The notes under the pieces were generated by a model. That model was not told where the DNA came from, searched no databases, and saw only the letters and a list, made by a program, of their open reading frames with translations. A stretch of 19,236 bases of DNA from Pseudomonadota bacterium (GTDB lineage Bacteria > Myxococcota > Myxococcia > Myxococcales > Anaeromyxobacteraceae): positions 1 through 19,236 of the forward strand of contig JAEZXM010000108.1 of the NCBI GenBank assembly GCA_023419875.1, written 5' to 3'. Every line of letters begins with the position of its first letter. The first letter of the stretch is position 1. This document shows, piece after piece, positions 6,129 to 12,951 of the stretch. A program made the position numbers and the translations under genes.

Positions 6129-7673
6129 ATGAAGCGGATCGCGCTGGTCATGACGGGGATCGTCGGGCTGCTCGGCTGCGGCGGGGGCGGCGGGAAGCCG
6201 GGCTGCAGCGACACGAGGCCGTGCGAGGCGGGGAACTACTGCGCGCACACGCCGGACGGGAACGTGTGCTGGCCGGACGAGGTCGACCCGGTGGTCGGGT
6301 CCGTGGAGGCGACCTGCGGTGGGTCGACCACGTGCCGGCGGGACGCGACCCTGCACGTCGAGGTGGACGTCACGGACGACGCGGCGATGGGGACGGTGGA
6401 GGTCGAGCTGGGGCTGGATCCCGGCCATCCGCGGGCGGCCGCGCTCGTGTCGGGGAACACGTACGCGGTGGATGTGCCGCTAGCGGAGGTGCCGTTTCCG
6501 AAGTTCGAGGACACGCTGTCCGTGACCGTGACCGCGCGCGACGAGGCGGAAAATGCCGTGAGCGACACCGAGTCTGTGACCCTGACGAGGCTGGCGTGGG
6601 CGACGGAACTCACGACCGTACCGCTGTGGTCGCCCGCGGTCCTGCCCGACGGCACGATCGTGGTGGCTGCGATGAATGGGAAGCTCCACTTCGTGAGCAA
6701 GGAGGGGGTGGAGTCGACGCCGGTCGACGTGACCTCGAGCCTCCTCAACGGGCCCGCAGCCGTGGGGAGCAACGCGATCTGGGTGGGGAGCGAGGATGGG
6801 AGGCTGTATCCCGTGAGTACAACCGGGAATGTCGGAACTTCATGTAACACCGGGGTAGCGCTGCTGGGTGCTCCTGCGATCAGCGGGAGCTGGGTGGTGT
6901 CCGCGACCAAGGGCTCCTTCGTTGCCGTTGCTGATGCCTCCGGACGTTGCACTCCCACTTCGGTCCCAGCGCCTGCACAGCCAGTTGTGAGCAGGGTAGG
7001 GCGCGTGTTCATTCCATCGAACGGAAGGCTGAGGAGCTATTCGATCGCGCCCGTCAACGGTGCGCTCGTTGAGGAGTGGACCGACACGCCACCTGCGCCA
7101 ACCGTGCAGAACGTCTTTGTTCCGCCCTCGATCGATGCCGATAGTGCGATCTGGACGACAAGCAACCCTGGCCTCGTGTACCGCACGACGTCTTCAGGTT
7201 CGGCCCAGCAAGTTCCGGCCGATCCCGCCATCTCGGACTCGAGTTCCGGGAGCATCGTCCTTGGCGACGGCAGCGCAGTTCTCGGCGAGTTCTCCACCTC
7301 GGCGCTTCGCCGGCTATTCTTGGGCGGCACCCCACCGTGGACGATGAGCGAAAGCTTGGAGGGCCACCCAGGAATCCCGCTCGCAATCACAGGGGATGTG
7401 CCGGGACTCCTGGTCGGTACTGACAACGGATGGGTGGCGTTCGTTGGGCAGTCCGACGGAGAAGTCGCCTGGGAGGAACGACTGACGACGGCTGGTCTCC
7501 AACCCCCCAACATCTGGACCGAGTCCGGCGCGAGCACGAGCACCGCCTACCTCGCCGGCGCCGACGGCTACCTCTACGCCGTCATCGTGGACGGCCAGCT
7601 CGACACGGACGCGCCGTGGCCGAAGGCCTACCACGACCCGCAGAACACCTCGAACGCGGGAATCTCGCCGTGA
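6129..7673 (+). CDS. PQQ-type beta-propeller lipoprotein with Cys-rich and Ig-like N-terminal part
   Basis: A 514-residue protein starting at ATG 6129 behind a GAGGGAGAGAGAG purine run. The lipobox GLLGC puts the lipidated Cys at 17. A glycine linker leads to the Cys-rich motif GCSDTRPCEAGNYC. Residues about 50-155 look like an Ig/cadherin-type beta domain (TLHVEVDVTDDAAMGTVEVE). From about residue 160 on, repeats typical of PQQ-like propeller blades occur: WSPAVLPDGTIVVAAMNGKL, IWVGSEDGRLYPVS, LLVGTDNGWVAFV, AYLAGADGYLYAVI, ending with PWPKAYHDPQNTSNAG, a phrase common at the end of such propellers. BamB-like propellers scaffold envelope assembly; no catalytic residues are evident here. The stop overlaps the next start by 4 nt (GTGA). 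The middle, about 6790-7440, has clearly more A/T in third positions than its surroundings. Confidence 0.83.
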   Translation: MKRIALVMTGIVGLLGCGGGGGKPGCSDTRPCEAGNYCAHTPDGNVCWPDEVDPVVGSVEATCGGSTTCRRDATLHVEVDVTDDAAMGTVEVELGLDPGHPRAAALVSGNTYAVDVPLAEVPFPKFEDTLSVTVTARDEAENAVSDTESVTLTRLAWATELTTVPLWSPAVLPDGTIVVAAMNGKLHFVSKEGVESTPVDVTSSLLNGPAAVGSNAIWVGSEDGRLYPVSTTGNVGTSCNTGVALLGAPAISGSWVVSATKGSFVAVADASGRCTPTSVPAPAQPVVSRVGRVFIPSNGRLRSYSIAPVNGALVEEWTDTPPAPTVQNVFVPPSIDADSAIWTTSNPGLVYRTTSSGSAQQVPADPAISDSSSGSIVLGDGSAVLGEFSTSALRRLFLGGTPPWTMSESLEGHPGIPLAITGDVPGLLVGTDNGWVAFVGQSDGEVAWEERLTTAGLQPPNIWTESGASTSTAYLAGADGYLYAVIVDGQLDTDAPWPKAYHDPQNTSNAGISP

Positions 7674-9313
7674 CCCGCGCCGGCCTCGCCGCCCTCGCCG
7701 CGCTCGCGCTCTCGCTGCCCTGGCCTGCGCTCTCCGCCGAGAAGTTCGCGGTCCTCGCCGTCGGCGACCTGTCCGCGGGGCCGGACGGCGACCTCACCGA
7801 GCTCACGCACCAGCTCCGGGCCGCCTGCCGCGACCGCGTCCCGAACGTCCTGGACTCCGCCGCGATGCGGGCCCGGCTGGTGGGGCATACCTCGGGCGCC
7901 AGCGAGTCGGAGCTCGATCGCGCGTACGGCGGCGCGCTCGCCGTCTACCAGAACGGCGAGTTCGACAGCGCGCTGCGCACGCTCCGGGCGATCGTGGAGG
8001 ACCTCGAGTCCCTGCCGGAGACGGACGAGTCGTACTTTCAGTGGAAGCGGGCGTTGCTCCAGCTCGGGGTCGCGGCCAACGCCTCCAAGGACACGCGGGA
8101 GCTCGAGGCGGCGCTCGCCAAGGTGGCGCGCGTCGAGCCGAACCTCCTGCCCGACCCGGATCAGTTCTCGCCCGGCTTCCGGAAGCGGTTCGAGGAGGTC
8201 AAGGCCAAGGTCCGGAACCTCGCCCGGCGCAAGCTCACCGTCTCCGCCGAGGGACGCCAGGGCATGGTGTTCGTGAACGGGAAGCCGATGGGGATCTCGC
8301 CGCTCGCCATCCTTCTCCCGAGCGGCGTCTACCGGGTGGGCGGGGCGGCGGGCACCCTCCGCGTGCCGAGCTTCCGGGTGGACCTCGAGCAGGAGGACCG
8401 GTCGGTGGTCCTCGATTTCGCCCTCGCCGACTCCCTCCGGCTGAACGCGGGCCCCGGCCTGGCGGTGTCCGCCACCGGTCGCGCCAACGCGGTCGTCCGC
8501 GCAGGCGCGTGGCTCGGCGTGGACAAGCTCATCGTCGTGACGAGGAGCGAGGAGGGGCAGGCGCATTTCCTCGTGGGCGCGATCTACGACGTCCTCCGCG
8601 GCTCGCTGCTCCGCGAGGGCAGCGTGCGGATGGTGGCCGGCGGCGTACCGTCCGTGAACCTCTCGGCGCTGGCGGCGTTCCTGCTCACCGGGCAGTCCTC
8701 ACGCGAGGTGAAGGAGCTCTCCCGTGATCCGCCCAGGAAGAGCGCTCCGCCCGTGGTCGCCGCGGCGCCGCCGCCCCCCGACGTGACATCGCGCGCCGCG
8801 CCCTCGCAGCCACGGCCTCAGGCGGCGCTCCCGCCTCCCGCGCCCGTCCGGCCGAAGGCGCCCGAGCCGCCCGCCACGGTCCCGCCTGCGGAAGGCCTCG
8901 CGAAGGTGAACGTCGAGGTCCGGCCGGGGTCGGCCCCCGCCGACCAGGCGAAGCTCACCGATCCGACGGCACCCGAGGGCCCACCCCGTCGGCGCGGCGC
9001 CTGGAAGAAACCCGCCTCGATCGGCGCCGGGGTGCTCGCGCTCGGGCTCGGCGGGCTCGCCCTCCACCAGAGCCTCGAGTCCTCCCGGTCCTACTCCGAG
9101 GCCGAAGATCAGCTTGCACCCGGCGGGACGTTCAAGAGCGTCGAGGCGCAACGGCGGTTCTACGATCTCATCTCCAAGGGCGACCGCGCTCGGAAGACCG
9201 CCGCCATCTCCGCCGGCGGCGCCGCCGCCCTGGCGGTGACCGCGGTCGTGCTCGGGTGGAAGGCCTGGCGCGGACAGCCCGCGGACGGGGCGCTCGTCGA
9301 GCTGAAGTTCTGA
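7670..9313 (+). CDS. TPR-like/PEGA-domain protein with proline-rich linker and two-TM tail
   Basis: The start is GTG 7670, overlapping the previous stop by 4 nt, which implies translational coupling. The product has 547 residues. A cleavable signal peptide (ALALSLPWPALSA, cut before EK) precedes a strand-rich segment, KFAVLAVGDLSAG. Residues about 80-185 are helical and TPR-like (YQNGEFDSALRTLRAIVEDL). A PEGA-type domain follows near 190-225 (MVFVNGKPMGISPLAILLPS). Residues about 230-340 resemble a TolB-like nucleotide-free beta/alpha region (KLIVVTRSEEG). A Pro/Ala-rich linker spans about 365-440. The C-terminus has two membrane segments around SIGAGVLALGLGGLALHQSL and AAISAGGAAALAVTAVVLGW, with a ~40-residue charged loop, like the first gene of the operon. 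It probably spans the periplasm from the inner membrane. The function is unknown. Confidence 0.8.
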   Translation: MTRAGLAALAALALSLPWPALSAEKFAVLAVGDLSAGPDGDLTELTHQLRAACRDRVPNVLDSAAMRARLVGHTSGASESELDRAYGGALAVYQNGEFDSALRTLRAIVEDLESLPETDESYFQWKRALLQLGVAANASKDTRELEAALAKVARVEPNLLPDPDQFSPGFRKRFEEVKAKVRNLARRKLTVSAEGRQGMVFVNGKPMGISPLAILLPSGVYRVGGAAGTLRVPSFRVDLEQEDRSVVLDFALADSLRLNAGPGLAVSATGRANAVVRAGAWLGVDKLIVVTRSEEGQAHFLVGAIYDVLRGSLLREGSVRMVAGGVPSVNLSALAAFLLTGQSSREVKELSRDPPRKSAPPVVAAAPPPPDVTSRAAPSQPRPQAALPPPAPVRPKAPEPPATVPPAEGLAKVNVEVRPGSAPADQAKLTDPTAPEGPPRRRGAWKKPASIGAGVLALGLGGLALHQSLESSRSYSEAEDQLAPGGTFKSVEAQRRFYDLISKGDRARKTAAISAGGAAALAVTAVVLGWKAWRGQPADGALVELKF

Positions 9314-9370
9314 AGTCCTCGGCCCGTTAAGAACCCGACTCCCCGGCGCCCCGCCGGGCGTGGAGACCGC

Positions 9371-9826
9371 ATGGCCTACCGCAAGTCGTTCACGATCCGC
9401 TGGTCCGAGTGCGACCTCAACGGGCACGTCCGGAACACCGCGTACTCCGAGTTCGCCATCGAGACCCGGCTCGGCTACCTCGCGGAGCAGGGCTTCACCT
9501 ACGCGTGGATGGTCGAGCACGGGATCGGCCCGGTAATCCAGCGCGAGGAGATCGACTACCTCCAGGAGCTGCACCTCGGCGACGCCATCGAGGTGGACTT
9601 CAAGGCCCTCGGCGCCTCACCCGAGGGCGGCCGCTTCAAGCTCGCCCACGAGTTCTGGGGGCCGGGCGGAAAGCCCATCGCCCGGATCGTCCTCCAGGGC
9701 GGATGGCTCGACCTCCGGCGCCGCAGGCTCACCGCCCCGCCGCCCGAGCTCCTGCGCGTCATGACCGCGATCGAGCGCGGCGAGCCGTACGAGGAGCTCC
9801 GGCCCATCAAGCGCTCGGACGGTTGA
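9371..9826 (+). CDS. Hotdog-fold acyl-CoA thioesterase (4HBT family)
   Basis: A 151-residue protein, the usual length for a single hotdog domain. It begins FTIRWSECDLNGHVRNTAYS, matching the 4-hydroxybenzoyl-CoA thioesterase signature; D15 corresponds to the catalytic aspartate, followed by N17 and H19. The later segment IDYLQELHLGDAIEVDFKAL matches the strand that lines the substrate tunnel. The family hydrolyses acyl-CoA or acyl-ACP thioesters, and small cytosolic members often act on short or aromatic acyl-CoA; the substrate here is unknown. GGAG lies about 6 nt before ATG 9371. A 7-bp hairpin (9342-9358) sits just upstream in the 57-bp gap after the envelope operon, so the gene may or may not be transcribed with it. 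Confidence 0.88.
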   Translation: MAYRKSFTIRWSECDLNGHVRNTAYSEFAIETRLGYLAEQGFTYAWMVEHGIGPVIQREEIDYLQELHLGDAIEVDFKALGASPEGGRFKLAHEFWGPGGKPIARIVLQGGWLDLRRRRLTAPPPELLRVMTAIERGEPYEELRPIKRSDG

Positions 9827-9896
9827 GGCCTCTCCGGGCCCGCGCGGCCTTTCCCGGGTTCCCAGATTCAAGGCCGACGGGGCACGGGAGGTCGCG

Positions 9897-10193
9897 ATGA
9901 ATTACGAAGGCCGTACGACCGAGGCGGTGGAGAGGAGGACGGCGAAGGTGCCGTCGCTCGTGTACATGGGGCTGGCGCTGGCAGCGATGGGCGCGTCCGC
10001 GGCGCTCCTCTTCTCGGGGCGCAAGCAGCTCGCGAACTTCGTCGGGCAGTGGGCGCCGTCGATCCTGATCATGGGCCTCTACAACAAGATCGCGAAGGAG
10101 CTGGCGATCCCGCAGCGCGAGGCGATGGCGCGGTTCACCCCGAGCCTCGGGTCGGGAATGGACGTCGGGGCTCCGGCGGGCGGGGGCATCTGA
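9897..10193 (+). CDS. Small hypothetical membrane protein
   Basis: A 98-residue protein starting at ATG 9897 behind GGGAGG (7-nt spacing). The N-terminal ~18 residues are polar. Residues about 19-41 (VPSLVYMGLALAAMGASAAL and following) form one membrane span, and WAPSILIMGLYNKIAKEL may form a second short span or amphipathic helix. The tail is Gly-rich. I recognise the general pattern of small conserved proteins of unknown function in this type of genome, but not a named family. It stands 70 bp after the thioesterase gene on the same strand and could share its transcript. Confidence 0.7.
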   Translation: MNYEGRTTEAVERRTAKVPSLVYMGLALAAMGASAALLFSGRKQLANFVGQWAPSILIMGLYNKIAKELAIPQREAMARFTPSLGSGMDVGAPAGGGI

Positions 10194-10360
10194 AGACGCC
10201 CATCGATCGTTGACGGCCCGGACCTGCTCGCACGGGCGGCGGCACCAGCCCGCGGCACGGACGCGATGGCCTGGTACGTCACTGGCAGTGGAGTCCGCTG
10301 AGGCCAGAGCGGGCGCGGTGATCGCCCGGATCTGTCAGACCGGCGTGCGATCTTCCGATC

Positions 10361-12042
10361 GTGAGCGCCGCCCTTCCCACGGTCCTGCTGGCCCGCGAGC
10401 CGACCGACGAGTACGGCGCGAGCCTCACGCCGCCGCCGATGGAGCTCCGGCCGTTGACGCGGGCGGAGCTCTGGGAGCGGTTTCGCGGCGGCGAGCGGGA
10501 GGCCGACGAGTGCGAGCGGTGGCTCGCGCAGGCGTCCCGCGCACGCGCGGCGCTCGACCTCGCGATCGCCGACGGGCTCGCTGCGTTGAAGCTCGGCGAC
10601 CGGCTCCCCCAGCTCGGCTTCCGGCTCGGCGACTACGCGCGGGAGGTCCTGGACATCGAGGCGAGCACTGCGCTCGGCCTCGCCCGGCTCTCGCGCGAGC
10701 TCCGGGCGCGGCCGCTCCTCCGCGAGGCGGTGCGCGCGGGGCGGGTCGCCTTCCGGGCGGCGCAGGTGGTCCTCCCGGTGGCGAAGGGTGAGGCAGAGGC
10801 GCAGTGGGTCGAGCTCGCGGCGACCGAGACCGTCCGCGCGCTGGAGAAGCGCGTCCGGGCGGCGGGCGTCAGGGCCGAAGGCCAAGGCGACGACAAGTGG
10901 GGGCGCATCGGGATCGCCTGCACGCCGGAGGAGCGCGAGATCGTGGACGCGGCCCTGGAGGTCGCCGGCCAGCAGCTCCCCGGCGCGCGGCGGTTCGAGC
11001 GGCTCGAGGCGATCGCGCAGGAGTACCTCGCCGAGTTCCCGGAACCGGTGGTCGAGGTGCACGAGACCACCGCCGCGCTTGCCGAGTCGTCGCGCCTCAA
11101 CGAGATCTTCCGGCGCCCGTTTGCCGCCGAGCGCCAGGAGCGGCGGGCGGAGCTCGAGGCGGAGACCGGCCGATGGGCGATGCTCCTGCGGTGCCCGGCG
11201 TGTCCGCGCCCGAGGTGGAGTTCCCGGCTCACGCGACCGCCGCCGAGATCGATGCCCGCATCCGGGGACTCGCGCGGCTGCAGCGGCGCTGGGACGACAT
11301 CGTCGGCTACTGCGCCCAGGCCGTCCGGGCGAGCGGCATCTACCAGATCCTCGGGTTCGCCAGCTTTCGACAGTACTGCGAGGAGAGGCTCGGGCTGCCC
11401 GCGCGCACGGTCGAGCAGCGGGCGGCGCTCGAGAAGCAGATGTGGAAGAGCCCGGCGCTGCGCGAGGGGCGGAACGCGGGGCTCTCCTACGAGAAGCTGC
11501 GGGCCCTCTCCCGGCTGCCCGAGGAAGCTATCGCCGCCGCCGTCGAGCGGGCGCGGGCGGTCACCTGCATCGCGCTCCGGCGGGAGCTCGAGGCGGACGA
11601 GGAAAGGCAGATGCGCGTAAGGGGGAAACTGTCGGTCGTCGCACCGGAGCGGGTCGCGAGCGTGCTCGGCGCCGCCATCCGCTCCGTCCGGGGCCGCGTG
11701 GGCTGGCACGTCGGCGCCGGAACGTGCCTCGCGATCATCTGCGCGCACTTCCCGGCGGTGTGGGGCATGCCCGCGAGGCCGAAGACCGTCTCGCAGCGGG
11801 TGCGGGAGCGCGACGGGGGGATGTGCACGGTGCCCGGGTGCAGCCGGCCGGCCACCGACTCGCACCACGTCGAGTACCGCTCGCGCGGTGGCGACGTGCT
11901 CGACCCGGCAAATCAGACGGCCGTGTGCGAGTTTCATCACCACGCGTGCATCCACGCCGAGTACCTGCACGCGGAGGGGAGCGCGCCGGAGGGGCTGACG
12001 TGGATGCTGGGGGGTGAGGCGTTCACGGGCGGAGTCGGGTGA
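10361..12042 (+). pseudogene. HNH endonuclease with duplicated helical domain, interrupted by a -1 frameshift
   Basis: Two frames together give one protein. The 5' part runs from GTG 10361 (ATG 10439 is an alternative; neither has a clear ribosome site) to about 11190 and encodes about 275 residues, including a helical domain with LGFRLGDYAREVLDIEAST. The 3' part, in the frame one base back, is open from ATG 11173 to the stop at 12042. It holds a second copy of the same domain (LGFASFRQYCEERLGLPART) and a C-terminal HNH nuclease: CTVPGCSRPATDSHHVEYRS, then DPANQTAVCEFHHHA. The zinc Cys pairs, the HH and the Asn are all present. Family members I recall from Anaeromyxobacter join these parts in one ~500-560-residue protein, so the shift near 11183-11215 breaks the gene. 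No slippery heptamer is visible there. If expressed separately, the 3' ORF alone would still encode the nuclease. Confidence 0.75.
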
Positions 12043-12044
12043 AT

Positions 12045-12084
12045 GGGGTGGCCCGGGCCTCGAACCCGGTCACCGTCTCAACGG
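12045..12084 (-). other. tRNA 3'-end-like fragment (T-arm with adjacent short hairpin)
   Basis: On the minus strand CCGGG-TTCGAGG-CCCGG (12069-12053) forms a perfect T-arm with the canonical TTCGA start of the loop, followed by GCCACCCC like an acceptor strand. Three bases upstream CCGT-TGAG-ACGG forms a hairpin like the variable arm of a Ser/Leu-class tRNA. No matching 5' acceptor strand, D-arm or anticodon stem was found, so this is not a complete tRNA. It starts two bases after the HNH stop codon. Confidence 0.3.
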
Positions 12085-12213
12085 CGCCTTCTGTCACGAC
12101 TCGTCTCTCCGCGGACAACGGCGAGCGTTCGCTTCTCCACTCCGTCCCGTGGTTGCCCGGCCCGCCGTGCGCCGGGGGCACGCGGAACCCACCGCCGTGG
12201 ACGGGCGCGGTAT

Positions 12214-12249
12214 CCTCCCGGGCGGTCCGCACCGGCGGACCCGGGGAGG
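12214..12249 (+). promoter_or_regulatory. Hairpin that can mask the ribosome binding site of the 12257 methyltransferase
   Basis: GGTCCGC (12224-12230) pairs perfectly with GCGGACC (12235-12241) around ACCG. Outside it, CCTCCC (12214-12219) is complementary to GGGAGG (12244-12249), which is the Shine-Dalgarno sequence 7 nt before the GTG start at 12257. A small asymmetric internal loop separates the two stems. The structure could hold the ribosome site closed until opened by heat, a ligand, a protein or an upstream ribosome; its actual use is inference. Confidence 0.45.
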
Positions 12250-12256
12250 CAATCGC

Positions 12257-12937
12257 GTGGACGTGAAGCGGACCTTTGACGGCGTGGCGGCGTCGTACGA
12301 CGCCCTCCGCCGGCAGATCATCCCCTGCTTCGACGGCTTCTACGGAGCGGCCGTGGACCTCGCCGCCACGGCGCCCGGCGGGGCGCCGCGGATCCTCGAC
12401 GTGGGCGCCGGCACGGGGCTCCTCGCCGACCGGATCCTGCGCCGGCTGCCCGGCGCGCGGCTCACGCTCCTCGACTTCTCCGAGCCGATGCTGGCGCAGG
12501 CGCGGGCCCGATTCGCCGGCTCGGGCGCGAGGGTGGACATCCGACTCGGCGATCACGCCACCGCCGACCTGGGCGGCCCCTGGGACGCGATCGTCTCCGC
12601 GCTCTCCATCCACCACCTCCCCGATCCCGAGAAGCGCCGCCTCTACGCGCGGGCATCCGCGGCGCTCGCGCCGGGCGGCATCTTCGTCAACGCGGACATG
12701 GTCACCGCCGAGGATCCCGCGGTGCAGGCGCGCGACCGCGCCGCCTGGATCGAGGCCATCCGCGCGAGCGGCCTCGGCGAGGCGGAGCTCACGGCGGCGA
12801 TGGAGCGCACGAAGGTGGACATCCTCGCGCCGCTCGCCGCCCAGCTCGACTGGCTCCGCGCCGCGGGGTTCGCCGAGGTGGACTGCACGTACAAGTGGCG
12901 GCTCTTCGCCGTGTTCTCGGGCCGGCGGCCCGGGTGA
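12257..12937 (+). CDS. Class I SAM-dependent methyltransferase (type 12)
   Basis: A 226-residue protein. The start is GTG 12257, fixed by GGGGAGG 7 nt upstream and by the family-typical N-terminus VKRTFDGVAASYDALRRQII. Motif I is ILDVGAGTGLLADRIL (about 46-61), the strand-2 acidic residue lies in LTLLDFSEPML, and the motif IV region is WDAIVSALSIHHLPD. The end, VDCTYKWRLFAVFSG, is typical of the type 12 group. It transfers a methyl group from S-adenosylmethionine to an unidentified acceptor. It is the first gene of a probable three-gene unit: the DUF2157 gene starts 14 bp after its stop. It is unrelated in detail to the methyltransferase at 414-1034. A hairpin covering the ribosome binding site may control its translation. 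Confidence 0.87.
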   Translation: MDVKRTFDGVAASYDALRRQIIPCFDGFYGAAVDLAATAPGGAPRILDVGAGTGLLADRILRRLPGARLTLLDFSEPMLAQARARFAGSGARVDIRLGDHATADLGGPWDAIVSALSIHHLPDPEKRRLYARASAALAPGGIFVNADMVTAEDPAVQARDRAAWIEAIRASGLGEAELTAAMERTKVDILAPLAAQLDWLRAAGFAEVDCTYKWRLFAVFSGRRPG

Positions 12938-12951
12938 GGGGAGGAACATCG

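Noticed and set aside
9342..9358. CCCGGCG-CCC-CGCCGGG hairpin as terminator of the envelope operon
   Set aside because: Short 7-bp stem, no T-tract, and it lies just before the thioesterase ribosome site; such hairpins are common by chance at this GC content.
11173..11215. Programmed -1 ribosomal frameshift in the HNH gene
   Set aside because: No X-XXY-YYZ slippery heptamer and no clear downstream structure was seen in the overlap.
12044..12143. Complete tRNA, tRNA-Sec or tmRNA end on the minus strand
   Set aside because: No D-arm, anticodon stem or matching 5' acceptor could be found at the needed distance; only the 3' part resembles a tRNA.
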